A model generated the notes under the pieces. That model searched no databases. It was not told where the DNA came from and was given only the letters and a program-made list of their open reading frames with translations. Source: JAIVGV01 sp031425275 (GTDB lineage Bacteria; Acidobacteriota; Blastocatellia; Pyrinomonadales; Pyrinomonadaceae). From it: a stretch of DNA of 64,000 nucleotides. This document shows positions 38,363 through 46,295 of this stretch, in pieces. The stretch spans positions 135,912 to 199,911 of the forward strand of contig JANPJA010000073.1 of assembly GCA_031425275.1 (NCBI GenBank), written 5' to 3'. The position numbers and the translations under genes are program-made. Position 1 is the first letter of the stretch; each line of letters starts with the position of its first letter.

Positions 38363-38933
38363 CAAACATCTCCGCGTTGTAGAACGGGGCGAAGGCGGCG
38401 ACGAGCGCGGACTCGAAACTGTCGGCGCGCGTGAGCAGTTCTTTCGAGATGACGCCCCACGCGCCCTGACGGCTTCGCACGTCGCGTTGGCCCGCGATCT
38501 CGTCGATGACCTCGCCCAACTCGCGCCGGCCGACGACGACGAGGCGCACGACCTCCGGGGGCACGCTGACCGAGGGGCTGATGCCGAAGTGGCCGCGCGT
38601 GCCGTCGGTGGCGTAGGCCCAGCCTTGCAGAAAGGTGTGGCGCGTGCCGTCGAGCGTGACGGTGTGGAAGCCGCCTTCGAGGCCGACGTAGAGGTGCGCG
38701 CTCTGGCCCTCGCCGCGCAACAGCTCGCGCACGGCCCGGGCGCGGGCGCGCGCGCCGCGCATCAGTTGCGAGTCGGTCAGAGGCATCGCGGGCGCGTCCG
38801 TCTCGACCTCGCGCGCGACGATCTCGGCGTGCCCCCACCCCGCGTCCACCGTGGCGACGCGGGCGCAGGCGGCGCGCACGGCCAGCAGTTTGGCGGCGCG
38901 CGTCGAGCCGACGGCGATCTTGAACGTGTGCAT
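38349..38933 (-). CDS. Inosine/xanthosine triphosphatase (DUF84/YjjX family)
   Basis: A 194-aa protein. The N-terminus FKIAVGSTRAAKLLAVRAAC is the nucleotide-binding start of the ITPase/YjjX fold. Next come SQLMRGARARARAVRELL and LYVGLEGGFH, the catalytic acidic loop. RQGAWGVISKELLTRADSFE is the typical C-terminal block of the DUF84 family. It removes non-canonical purine triphosphates (ITP, XTP) from the pool. It lies upstream of tdk, so nucleotide salvage and sanitation genes sit together. The last residues (GSGQ) and stop are encoded by a heptamer array. Confidence 0.88.
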   Translation of the reverse strand: MHTFKIAVGSTRAAKLLAVRAACARVATVDAGWGHAEIVAREVETDAPAMPLTDSQLMRGARARARAVRELLRGEGQSAHLYVGLEGGFHTVTLDGTRHTFLQGWAYATDGTRGHFGISPSVSVPPEVVRLVVVGRRELGEVIDEIAGQRDVRSRQGAWGVISKELLTRADSFESALVAAFAPFYNAEMFGSGQ

Positions 38934-39359
38934 CTGAAACGGTTCGCGTGGGGAGTCCGCCGGGGGAAGTCTCGGGGCCGAACTCAGCCGCCGGGCGCAG
39001 GCGCGAAGCTACAACAACTGTCGCGGCAGTGTCAAAGACGACCCGCCGCGTCGGATTGCGGATTGCGGAATTTGGATTGCGGATTGAAGAGTTAGGAAAG
39101 TCCGCGCCGTCATGCGTGTCGGCTGAATACCCGCGCGTGCCGCGTGAGCCGGGCCTTGATCCCTTCAATCCGCAATCCGCAATTCGCAATCGTCGAGAAT
39201 TCTGTTGTCGCCGCCGCGCCGCGCTGATAACATCCGCGCGCGCCCCACGTCAGACGCCGAAGGCGCGACACTTTACGCGCGGCCCGTCGCCCGGGTTCAC
39301 CGACCCACCACGGCCGCGACACGCTTTTCCGTCCGCTCACTACACCGGAGGTTCTCACG
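38934..39359. other. Divergent intergenic region with an inverted array pair
   Basis: A 426-bp region between the ITPase gene (minus) and a secreted protein gene (plus). It contains the ATTGCGG-family array pair (39052-39192) and no recognised gene. Both promoters must be here, but none is convincing by eye. Confidence 0.5.
39052..39192. repeat. Paired inverted heptamer arrays (ATTGCGG family) in a divergent promoter region
   Basis: The left array (39052-39088) has CGGATTGCGGATTGCGG-type units. The right array (39163-39192) is the inverse, with ~74 bp between. Unlike most pairs, this one lies between two gene starts. Confidence 0.85.
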
Positions 39360-40286
39360 ATGAAGCTTCGCCCAACGACATACGTCTTCGCCTGTCTCCT
39401 CTCGCTCGCGGCCTTCGCGCTCGTCGCCGCGCGAGCCGCGTCAGTCGCCCCGCCCGCGCCCGCGCCCGCGCCGCAGGAGACGCCGCAACCTTTCGACCCC
39501 GGCTGCACGCTGCCTTTCGACGCCATCAAATCGGCGGGCGTGGCGATTGACAAGCAATGCCCGAAGGGCGGCCACTCGGCCATCGACGGCGGCAAGCAGA
39601 CGCACATCCTGCAAAACCTCGCCAAGAACAACTTCTGCGTGAAGGGCGACCCCACGCCCCTCGGCTACAACGCCTTCGTCAGCCTCCAGACCGCCGTCAG
39701 CAACATGAGCGGGCTGGTCTGGGGTTCGGGCCAGAAGTTGCCCGCCGACCGCAGCGTGCTGCAAAACCTGAGCATCAAAGACGGCGCGCGGAGTCTCACC
39801 GTCGGCGAAGGCTCGAAGGTCGTCCACGTCGCCTTCGTGTCGGCCTACGAGTTCGCCGACACGCACGGCGGCGAGGACGTGAACTGCAACCTCAACGGCG
39901 ACGACACCAACGACATCCACCTCACGCTGCGGCAGACGCCGGGACTCATTCTCAAACGTCCCGCGACACTGCCCGACCCGCGCTGCAATTCCGTCAGCGC
40001 CGAGGTCAGCCCGCACTTCCGGCCCGCGGCGTGGAACAAACTGGCCTCCTCGTCGAGCAACGCGATTTACACCGCGCGGCCCTTGCGCATCACCGGCGCG
40101 CTGACCTTCGACGCCGAGCACACGCCCTGCACTAACGGCAAGCCCGCCACCGGCAGCCCCGTCCGCATCTCCGTCTGGGAGATACACCCCGTCTATGCCG
40201 TGGACGTGTGCAAGAACACGACGCTCGCGAAGTGCAAGGCGACCGACAACACGGCGTGGACTCCGTTCGATAAGTTTAAGGGGTAA
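39360..40286 (+). CDS. Secreted hypothetical protein, Cys-rich
   Basis: A 308-aa protein with a signal peptide (MKLRPTTYVFACLLSLAAFA, cleavage near residue 27) and a Pro/Ala linker. The exported domain carries about eight scattered cysteines (DPGCTLPFD, KQCPKGGHS, NFCVKGDP, NCNLNGDD, RCNSVS, TPCTNG, VDVCKN, AKCKAT), probably forming disulfides. HVAFVSAYEFADTHGGEDVN and RISVWEIHPVYAVDVCK look like beta-strands of a surface domain. No family recognised with confidence. The ATG follows ACCGGAGGTTCTCACG, a good ribosome binding site. Confidence 0.6.
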   Translation: MKLRPTTYVFACLLSLAAFALVAARAASVAPPAPAPAPQETPQPFDPGCTLPFDAIKSAGVAIDKQCPKGGHSAIDGGKQTHILQNLAKNNFCVKGDPTPLGYNAFVSLQTAVSNMSGLVWGSGQKLPADRSVLQNLSIKDGARSLTVGEGSKVVHVAFVSAYEFADTHGGEDVNCNLNGDDTNDIHLTLRQTPGLILKRPATLPDPRCNSVSAEVSPHFRPAAWNKLASSSSNAIYTARPLRITGALTFDAEHTPCTNGKPATGSPVRISVWEIHPVYAVDVCKNTTLAKCKATDNTAWTPFDKFKG

Positions 40287-40588
40287 TGACGGCTCATTAA
40301 CGCGGGGCGGTTCACCGCCGAGACGCTTTCGATTACGGAATGCGGATGTCGGATTGCGGACGCTTCGATTGCGGATTGCGGATTGCGGATTGCGGATTTA
40401 GATGAGGTGGCCCGCTTCGTCTGCGGAACGCGGCTCGTTTCTTAGAATCCGCAATCCGCAATCCGCAATCCGCATTGTATTTGGTCGCCTCCCTTGACTT
40501 CACCCGCGCCGCTTGCTGTAATCCACACACCCGGACACGCCCTAGAAATGCGCGCGAAAGTTCCCCGTCACACGGAGGTTTTAGCACA
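40287..40588. other. Intergenic region with an inverted array pair
   Basis: A 302-bp gap between the Cys-rich protein gene and the LeuA-like gene. It is dominated by the array pair at 40330-40476. A further GTTCACCGCCGAGACGC piece at 40310 resembles the CGCAGAG-family array at 31710. Confidence 0.6.
40330..40476. repeat. Paired inverted heptamer arrays (ATTGCGG family)
   Basis: The longest left array of the family (40330-40400), ending in four perfect GATTGCG units. The inverse array lies at 40446-40476 with three perfect units. ~45 bp between them. Confidence 0.9.
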
Positions 40589-41803
40589 GTGCCAGCGAGC
40601 GATCTGATTTACGACTGGAACGCCATCGAGCCGTCCGCGCCCGCGCCCGAACGCCCCATCAGCTTCGACGACGAGACGTTGCGCGACGGTTTGCAGTCGC
40701 CCTCGGTCTGCGAGCCGTCAATCGAGAAGAAGCTCAGTCTGCTCCACCTGATGGACGATCTCGGCATCGACACGGCCGACATCGGCCTCCCCGGCGCGGG
40801 CGGCACGCACGCCGAGGGCGTCGAGCGACTCGCCCGCGAGATCGTCGAGCAGAAGATGCGCATCCGCCCGAACTGCGCCGCGCGCACGCACCAGAACGAC
40901 ATCCGCCCCATCGCCGAAATCTCCCAGCGCGCCGGGATCGCCATCGAGGCCTGCACCTTCCTCGGCTCCTCCTTCATCCGCTCCTACGCCGAAGGCTGGA
41001 CGCTCGACAAATTGCTCGCGCTCACCGAAGAGGCCGTCACCTTCGCCGTCTCCGAGGGACTGCCCGTCATGTTCGTCACCGAGGACACGACGCGCGCCGA
41101 GCCCGACACGATCCGCGCCCTCTACACCACGGCCATCCGCGCGGGCGCGCGGGCGGTGTGCGTCTGCGACACCGTGGGCCACGCCACGCCCGACGGCGCG
41201 CGCGCGGTGGTGCGCTTCGTCAAGCGGATCATCGAGGAGCAGGGCGGCGGCGTCCGGCTCGACTGGCACGGGCATCAGGACAGGGGCTTGGGAGTCATCA
41301 ACTCCGTCGCGGCCATCGAGGGCGGGGCCGATCAGGTGCACGGCTCCGCGCTCGGCGTCGGCGAGCGGGTCGGCAACACGCCGATGGATCAACTGCTCGT
41401 CAACCTCAAGCTGATGGGCTGGATCACGAACGACCTCTCGCGCCTGCGCGACTACTGCGAGACGGCGGCCGACAGTTGCGGGTGGACGATCCCGCTCAAC
41501 TACCCGGTCTTCGGCCGCGACGCCTTCCGCACCGCCACCGGCGTCCACGCCGCGGCCGTCATCAAGAGCTTTAAGAAGGGCGACGACGAACTGGCCGACC
41601 TCATCTACTCGGGCGTCCCCGCCGCCCAGTTCGGCCTGAAACAGATCATCGACGTCGGCCCGATGAGCGGCAAGTCCAACGTCATCTACTGGCTCGAATC
41701 GCGCGGCCTCGAAGCCACCGACGAGCGCGTCACACGCATCTACGACCACGCCAAGAGCGCGCACGGCGTCCTCACCGAAGCGGAAGTCGCGCGACTCGTT
41801 TGA
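40589..41803 (+). CDS. LeuA/homocitrate-synthase-like acyltransferase (HMGL-like family)
   Basis: A 404-aa DRE-TIM enzyme. The signature ISFDDETLRDGLQSPSV opens the barrel. It continues with DIGLPGAGGTHAEG, VMFVTEDTTRAEPDTIRALY, CVCDTVGHATPDGARAV, metal ligands in LDWHGHQDRGLGVINSVAAI, and GSALGVGERVGNTPMDQLLV. This is the architecture of 2-isopropylmalate, homocitrate and citramalate synthases, which condense an acyl-CoA with a 2-oxoacid. The substrate cannot be settled; there is no leucine operon here. It lacks the LeuA C-terminal regulatory domain of full-length (~510 aa) enzymes. The GTG start at 40589 is preferred because GGAGG lies 11 bases upstream. An upstream ATG would translate array sequence. 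Confidence 0.8.
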   Translation: MPASDLIYDWNAIEPSAPAPERPISFDDETLRDGLQSPSVCEPSIEKKLSLLHLMDDLGIDTADIGLPGAGGTHAEGVERLAREIVEQKMRIRPNCAARTHQNDIRPIAEISQRAGIAIEACTFLGSSFIRSYAEGWTLDKLLALTEEAVTFAVSEGLPVMFVTEDTTRAEPDTIRALYTTAIRAGARAVCVCDTVGHATPDGARAVVRFVKRIIEEQGGGVRLDWHGHQDRGLGVINSVAAIEGGADQVHGSALGVGERVGNTPMDQLLVNLKLMGWITNDLSRLRDYCETAADSCGWTIPLNYPVFGRDAFRTATGVHAAAVIKSFKKGDDELADLIYSGVPAAQFGLKQIIDVGPMSGKSNVIYWLESRGLEATDERVTRIYDHAKSAHGVLTEAEVARLV

Positions 41804-41820
41804 AAAAAAGAGACCTCACC

Positions 41821-42132
41821 ATGACCGAAGAAGAGAGAATTCTGCGACTCGAAAACGCATTTTCCACGCTGGCCGAAATGGCTGCGGAACAACAGCGACG
41901 TACAACCCGTCTGGATGAGTCATTCGTCGCGCTCGTCGAACTGACTCGCAGCCATGACGAGTCCATAGATGAGTTGAAGGCTGACTTAAAGGTGGCGCAA
42001 GCTGACACGGAGCGGAAGTTCGCCGCACTTGCCGGCGCGATGAAGGAACTTGCAGAAGCGCAGGCGCACGCGGACCGGAGGGTGGACGCGCTGATCGACA
42101 TCGTCCGCGAGTGGCGTAACGGGCGGGGTTGA
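41821..42132 (+). CDS. Small coiled-coil protein
   Basis: A 103-aa protein that is almost entirely predicted coiled coil, with heptad-spaced Leu/Ala and many Glu/Lys/Arg (RILRLENAFSTLAEMAAEQQ, ESIDELKADLKVAQADTERK). It ends DIVREWRNGRG. It begins 17 bp after the LeuA-like stop; a TTG overlapping that stop is an alternative start. This kind of short 'ELTRSHDESIDEL..' protein is common next to unrelated genes, and no function is known. Confidence 0.6.
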   Translation: MTEEERILRLENAFSTLAEMAAEQQRRTTRLDESFVALVELTRSHDESIDELKADLKVAQADTERKFAALAGAMKELAEAQAHADRRVDALIDIVREWRNGRG

Positions 42133-42186
42133 GAGAAGTCAATTGCAGCCTCGTCCTTCGCGCAGGCTCACGAAGTTCTTCATCCT

Positions 42187-43425
42187 ATGCCGACGACTCC
42201 CGCCGCCATCTCACACGAACAAATCGTCAGCGACCTCGCGGCCGACGAGCGCGTGCGGCGCGCGTTCCGGTTCTTCGAGGAGCGGGCCGACGAGATCACG
42301 GAGGGGCACGCGGCACTGTGCGCGATCCCCGCGCCGCCGTTTGGCGAGCGGGCGCGGGCGGAGTATTTCGCGGCGCGGCTGCGCGAGTGCGGGCTGGCGG
42401 ACGCGCGTCTGGACGAGGAGGGGAACTGCGTCGCGCTCCGGCGCGGGCGCTCGGAGCGTCCGCTCGCCGTCGTGAGCGCGCACCTCGACACGGTCTTCCC
42501 CGAGGGGACTGATTCGACCGTGCGGCGCGACGGCCGGCGGATGCTCGCGCCCGGCATCGCGGACGACGGCGCGGGACTGGCCGCGCTCGCGGCAATCGCG
42601 CGCGCGCTCGCGGAGTGCGGGATCGAGACCGAAGGGTCGCTCTTGTTCGTCGGGACGGTCGGCGAGGAGGGGGAAGGGAATTTGCGCGGCGCGCGACACC
42701 TGCTCACCGCCGGCGAGTGGGCCGGGAAGATCGACGCATTCGTCAGCCTCGACGGGCCGGGCGTGGAGCGTGTCACGAGCGGGGCCGTCGGCTCGCGCCG
42801 CTACCGCGTGACGTTCGCGGGCGCGGGCGGGCATTCGTGGGGCGACTTCGGCGCGGCCAACCCCGTCCACGCACTCTCCCGCGCCGTCGCCCGCCTCGTC
42901 ACGTACCCCGCGCCCGCGCGCCCGCGCACCACCTTCAACGTCGGCCGCGTCGCGGGCGGCACGGGCGTCAACGTCATCGCGCACGAAGCGTCGATGGACG
43001 TTGACCTGCGCTCGGAGTCGGCCGAGGAGTTGCGCCGTCTCGACGCCTTCTTCCGCCGCGCCGTGCGCGAGGCGGCGGCCGACGAGAACTCGGCGCGGCG
43101 CCCGGGCTCGCCCGCCGTCGAACTCGAACTCCAACTGATCGGCGACCGGCCGGGCGGCGAGACTCCCGCCGACGCCCCGCTCGTCCTGCTCGCGCAGGCC
43201 GCGACGCGAGCCGTCGGCCACACGCCGCGCCTCGACACCTCCTCGACCGACTCGAACATCGCCATCTCGCTCGGCGTCCCGGCCGTCACCGTCGGCGCGG
43301 GGGGATCATCGGGCAACTCGCACACGCTCGAAGAATGGTACGACCCACGCGCCCGCGACCTCGGCCTCAAGCGCGCCCTGCTCCTCGCCCTCGGCGCGGC
43401 CGGATTAGCGGTTGTTAGCGATTAG
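42187..43425 (+). CDS. M20 family metallopeptidase (peptidase T/dipeptidase-like)
   Basis: A 412-aa zinc exopeptidase. The metal and catalytic set is visible: His and Asp in VVSAHLDTVFPEG, Asp in APGIADDGAGLAAL, Glu-Glu in GTVGEEGEGNLRGA, Asp in VSLDGPG, and His in GNSHTLEEWYDPRA. A dimerisation lid domain lies in the middle (about 195-310, containing AGAGGHSWGDFGAANP). It is probably cytoplasmic, since there is no signal peptide. The last six residues (LAVVSD) and the stop codon are encoded by a heptamer array, so its C-terminus has been set by the repeat. Confidence 0.9.
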   Translation: MPTTPAAISHEQIVSDLAADERVRRAFRFFEERADEITEGHAALCAIPAPPFGERARAEYFAARLRECGLADARLDEEGNCVALRRGRSERPLAVVSAHLDTVFPEGTDSTVRRDGRRMLAPGIADDGAGLAALAAIARALAECGIETEGSLLFVGTVGEEGEGNLRGARHLLTAGEWAGKIDAFVSLDGPGVERVTSGAVGSRRYRVTFAGAGGHSWGDFGAANPVHALSRAVARLVTYPAPARPRTTFNVGRVAGGTGVNVIAHEASMDVDLRSESAEELRRLDAFFRRAVREAAADENSARRPGSPAVELELQLIGDRPGGETPADAPLVLLAQAATRAVGHTPRLDTSSTDSNIAISLGVPAVTVGAGGSSGNSHTLEEWYDPRARDLGLKRALLLALGAAGLAVVSD

Positions 43426-43538
43426 CCGTTAGCCAGACGGTTGACTGTCAGTGGAAATTATAAGGCGGGACGAATCTTGTTTAGATTGCGTCCCGCCTTA
43501 AGTTTTGTCTAACGGCTAACCGCTAACAGCTAACAGCT
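43404..43538. repeat. Paired inverted heptamer arrays (TTAGCGG family) flanking a terminator
   Basis: The left array (43404-43437) overlaps the end of the M20 gene. The right array (43508-43538) is the inverse and ends five bases before the stop codon of the convergent DUF4388 gene. Between them is a classic terminator. Unit sequence as at 35834. Confidence 0.9.
43461..43506. terminator. Bidirectional terminator between M20 and DUF4388 genes
   Basis: A 17-bp stem (43461-43477 with 43483-43500, one bulged G), T-rich on the plus side (AGTTTTG) and A/T-rich on the minus side. Confidence 0.85.
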
Positions 43539-43542
43539 CCCC

Positions 43543-44649
43543 TCAGTTCACCGGGATCGTGACGACCGTCGTGCCGGCCTTGCCCGCGGGGAAGCGTCGG
43601 CCGCGCGCGGCGCGCACCGCCGCCGAGGCGTAAGCTTCCGCGCCGACGCTGGCCCCGACGGACGTGGCCTGTGTGACGCGGCCCGCCTCGTCGTAAGTGA
43701 TCTGGACGCGCACGGTCTTCGGCCCCGCCGTGGCGGTCTTCATTTCAGGTTTCGCCGCCGGGTCTGCCGCGCCCGCCTCTTCGGCGCGGCGCGCGGTCTC
43801 TTCGCGCTGCTTGCGCGCGCGCTCACGTTGCTCCCGCTCGCGCTGCTCGCGGCGCGCGGCCTCTTCGGCCACGGCGTCGGGCGTCGGGGCGGCTTCGGGC
43901 GCGGGCGTCTCGCCGGCCGATGATCCGTTCGCGTCCGCTGCCTGTGCTTCCGCCGTCGGTTGTGGTGCCGGCGACGCGGCCGCGGGCTGCTGCTCCGCCT
44001 TCGGGCGCATGAAGCGGCGGCTGACGGGGACGGCCACGACCGCGCAGACCAGCACGAGCGCCGCGCCCGCCGCCAACATCTTCCCGCGCCCGCCGCGTCC
44101 GGCCGACGCCTCGACCGTCAGCGGGAGCGGCGACACCCCCGCGAAGGCCGAATCGATCTCGTCGTTGATCTCTTCGCCGGTCATCCCCGCGAATATCTCT
44201 TTGCCCGCCGCCGGCTCGGCCGGCGGCGCGTCCCCCGCCGCCTTCGCGGCCTTCGCCTCCTCGACGCAGTTGAGGTAGTCGAGCGTCGCCTCGTCGAGCG
44301 CGTCGTCGCCGCCGACGAAGGCGTCGCCCGACGCGGGCGCGACCCCCTCGTCGATGCGGCGCAAACCTTCGAGCACGACGCGCGCCCACGGCTCCTGAAT
44401 CGTCGCGCGCGAGGAGAGCATCCCCGCGCTGAAGTCGAAGGACGCGCTCGGCAGCGTCAGCGCGAAGTAGATCGCCTCGACGCCGTCGAGGCTGCCGACC
44501 TTGGCGTCAACGAGGTTGCCTTCCTTGATGAAGAAGACGCCGGGGGCGAGCGCGTAATCGACCTTGAGCCGGCCGGTCTTGCGCTGGTTGCAGAAGAACT
44601 CGATGAGTTCGCCGAGCGAGAGGTCGTTGAGTTGTCCGGACAGTGACAT
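43543..44649 (-). CDS. DUF4388 protein with C-terminal TonB-like domain
   Basis: A 368-aa protein. Residues 1-110 are a DUF4388 domain (SLSGQLNDLSLGELIEFFCN, RKTGRLKV, VFFIKEGNLVDAKVGSLDGV), known from two-component and motility-related proteins of delta-proteobacteria and acidobacteria. A TM helix follows near residue 195 (MLAAGAALVLVCAVVAVPVS). Then comes a long Ala/Pro/Glu/Arg linker with a coiled-coil-like stretch. The last ~70 residues are a TonB C-terminal-like domain (VRVQITYDEAGRVTQATSVG). It probably links a cytoplasmic sensor or assembly module to the periplasm. It follows the TonB gene by 41 bp on the same strand. Confidence 0.8.
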   Translation of the reverse strand: MSLSGQLNDLSLGELIEFFCNQRKTGRLKVDYALAPGVFFIKEGNLVDAKVGSLDGVEAIYFALTLPSASFDFSAGMLSSRATIQEPWARVVLEGLRRIDEGVAPASGDAFVGGDDALDEATLDYLNCVEEAKAAKAAGDAPPAEPAAGKEIFAGMTGEEINDEIDSAFAGVSPLPLTVEASAGRGGRGKMLAAGAALVLVCAVVAVPVSRRFMRPKAEQQPAAASPAPQPTAEAQAADANGSSAGETPAPEAAPTPDAVAEEAARREQREREQRERARKQREETARRAEEAGAADPAAKPEMKTATAGPKTVRVQITYDEAGRVTQATSVGASVGAEAYASAAVRAARGRRFPAGKAGTTVVTIPVN

Positions 44650-44690
44650 GGGTTGATCTTCTTTCGTGGGGCGTTGGCGGCGGGGCGCGT

Positions 44691-45782
44691 TTAGAGCGAG
44701 AAGTTGTAGTTGATCTGGCCGCTCACCTTGACGGGCTGGCCCGAGAGCAGCGTGGGCGTGAAACGCGCTTCCATGGCCGCGCGTTCGGCCGCGGCCCGCA
44801 GCAGGGAGGGGCCGCTGGTGGCCTTGGCGGAGATGACGCGGCCGTTGGCGTCGATGACGACCTCGACCGTGACCAGCCCGATAGTCCGCATGCGCTTCGC
44901 CTGCTCCGGGTACTCGGGCATCGGCAGTCTCGTCGCCCTGCTGTTCAGGACGCCGCCCGAGATCGGCCGCACGTGAGCCTTGCGGGCCGGAGGCAAATCG
45001 TCGCCGGTCTTGACGACGGGCGCGGCGACCGCGTCGGACGCACCCGGCGCGACCCGGTCGGGCATGACGAGCGACGCGCCCAACTGCGCGGTGGGGTTCG
45101 AGAGCATCGACGGCGGGAGCTGACGCTGCTGCTGCGGCGGCGCGGCCTGCTTCGGCCTCGGGGCCGCGACGCCGGTCGCGGCGGGCGCGGCATTGGTTTT
45201 AGCGGCGGCGGCGGCGGGAGCGATGTTATTGGCGACGGGCGCGGCCGGGGCGGGCGCGGCGCTCGCGGCGGCGGGCTGGAGTTTCTGCGCCACGCGCTCG
45301 TCGAGGAAGTAGGAGATGAAGCGGTAGGTGACTTCCGTCGGCTCGAAGCGGAGCTGGCCGTTCTCGATGAGCGCGACCGACGTGACCATCTTCGTCCAGT
45401 TGCCCATCGCGTCGAGCTCGTAGTCGTACTTCTCCTTCGACATCACGGAGCCGTCGGCGTTGTGCAACGTCATCTCCATGATGTTGCCGCGCTCGTCGTA
45501 CTTGTAGATTTCCTTGCCCGTCAGCGAGCCGCCCGCCGCGAGGAAGTAGGCGTTGTCAACCTTCGCGCCGCGCATGTCGTAAGTCGCCGTCTCCAACACC
45601 ACGCGCTCGCCCTCGGCCGGCTTGCCGCCCTTGGGGACGATCTTGGCCGTCTCGGTGCGGACGCGGCGGACGGGGCCTTGCAGACCGTCGCGCTCGCGCT
45701 CGGTCTCGTCGAACGAAGATGCGAAGGCGGGGACGGCGAGAAGCAGGAGCGTGAATAACAGGCGGGAAGTTTTCTTGAGCAT
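44691..45782 (-). CDS. Secreted TonB-family protein
   Basis: A 363-aa protein with a signal peptide (MLKKTSRLLFTLLLLAVPAF). The N-terminal part has YD-type strand repeats (ETATYDMRGAKVDN, YKYDERGNIMEMTLHNADGS, KYDYELDAMGNWTKMVTSVA) like RHS/DUF-type beta repeats. An Ala/Pro-rich linker follows (about 165-260). A TonB C-terminal domain closes it (RLPMPEYPEQAKRMRTIGLV and VKVSGQINYNFSL). Without the usual N-terminal TM anchor it is probably fully periplasmic, so energy transduction is uncertain. A low-quality promoter is suggested at 46083-46112. Confidence 0.8.
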   Translation of the reverse strand: MLKKTSRLLFTLLLLAVPAFASSFDETERERDGLQGPVRRVRTETAKIVPKGGKPAEGERVVLETATYDMRGAKVDNAYFLAAGGSLTGKEIYKYDERGNIMEMTLHNADGSVMSKEKYDYELDAMGNWTKMVTSVALIENGQLRFEPTEVTYRFISYFLDERVAQKLQPAAASAAPAPAAPVANNIAPAAAAAKTNAAPAATGVAAPRPKQAAPPQQQRQLPPSMLSNPTAQLGASLVMPDRVAPGASDAVAAPVVKTGDDLPPARKAHVRPISGGVLNSRATRLPMPEYPEQAKRMRTIGLVTVEVVIDANGRVISAKATSGPSLLRAAAERAAMEARFTPTLLSGQPVKVSGQINYNFSL

Positions 45783-46295
45783 GGGTTGTGACTTTCAATA
45801 TGGAGAATTTCGGGGGAGCCGATCCGGCCGGCCCGCGCGAATCGGTGCGCGGGGGGAGGCTCTAGCCTCCGGCGCGTGTGAAAGCGCGCCGCGGGCAAAC
45901 GGTATCGTCCGGTGAGGTAGGTGCTACTGCTGCTGGGTTGTGACCGTTGGGTGTGAAGGCTCGCGCGCGCGGGGCGGGAGTGGACTTGAGCCTTCGTTCC
46001 GAGATTTCGCCCCGCCGGAACGCGGGCGGTCTCGTCAAACTTCTTCCCTTCTAATCCGCCGCCTGTGGGGGCGGCCAAAAACAGTATCACATACAGAAAC
46101 GCCGGTTGTCCAGAATTATGTTGAACATGGTTGACCCGACGGTAAACACCGGGCCGCAAAATCTTTGGCGGGCAGCTAAGTAGAGCAATAGGAGCGGTTA
46201 GCTTGAATAGACGTGCCCCGGTCGGGGCCGAAGCGGGGGAGGGCGTCCCGAAAATCGGGGCGGCGGTGGGTGATTAAATCGAGCTGCCGAGGGGT
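45783..46295. other. Long intergenic region
   Basis: A 513-bp gap between the TonB-family gene and the heptosyltransferase gene, both on the minus strand. No coding frame was supported. It contains a possible promoter (46083-46112), the small palindromes GGAGGCTCTAGCCTCC (~45849) and CCCCGGTCGGGG (~46216), and no heptamer pair. Confidence 0.5.
46083..46112 (-). promoter_or_regulatory. Possible promoter for the TonB-family/DUF4388 pair
   Basis: On the minus strand: TGGACA (46107-46112), 18-bp spacer, GATACT (46083-46088) in a local AT-rich patch. The leader would be ~300 nt, which is long. Weak evidence. Confidence 0.3.

Noticed and set aside
38233..39189. Upstream in-frame extension of tdk to 39189
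   Set aside because: It runs through heptamer arrays and opposite the ITPase gene; the normal thymidine kinase N-terminus is at 38232.
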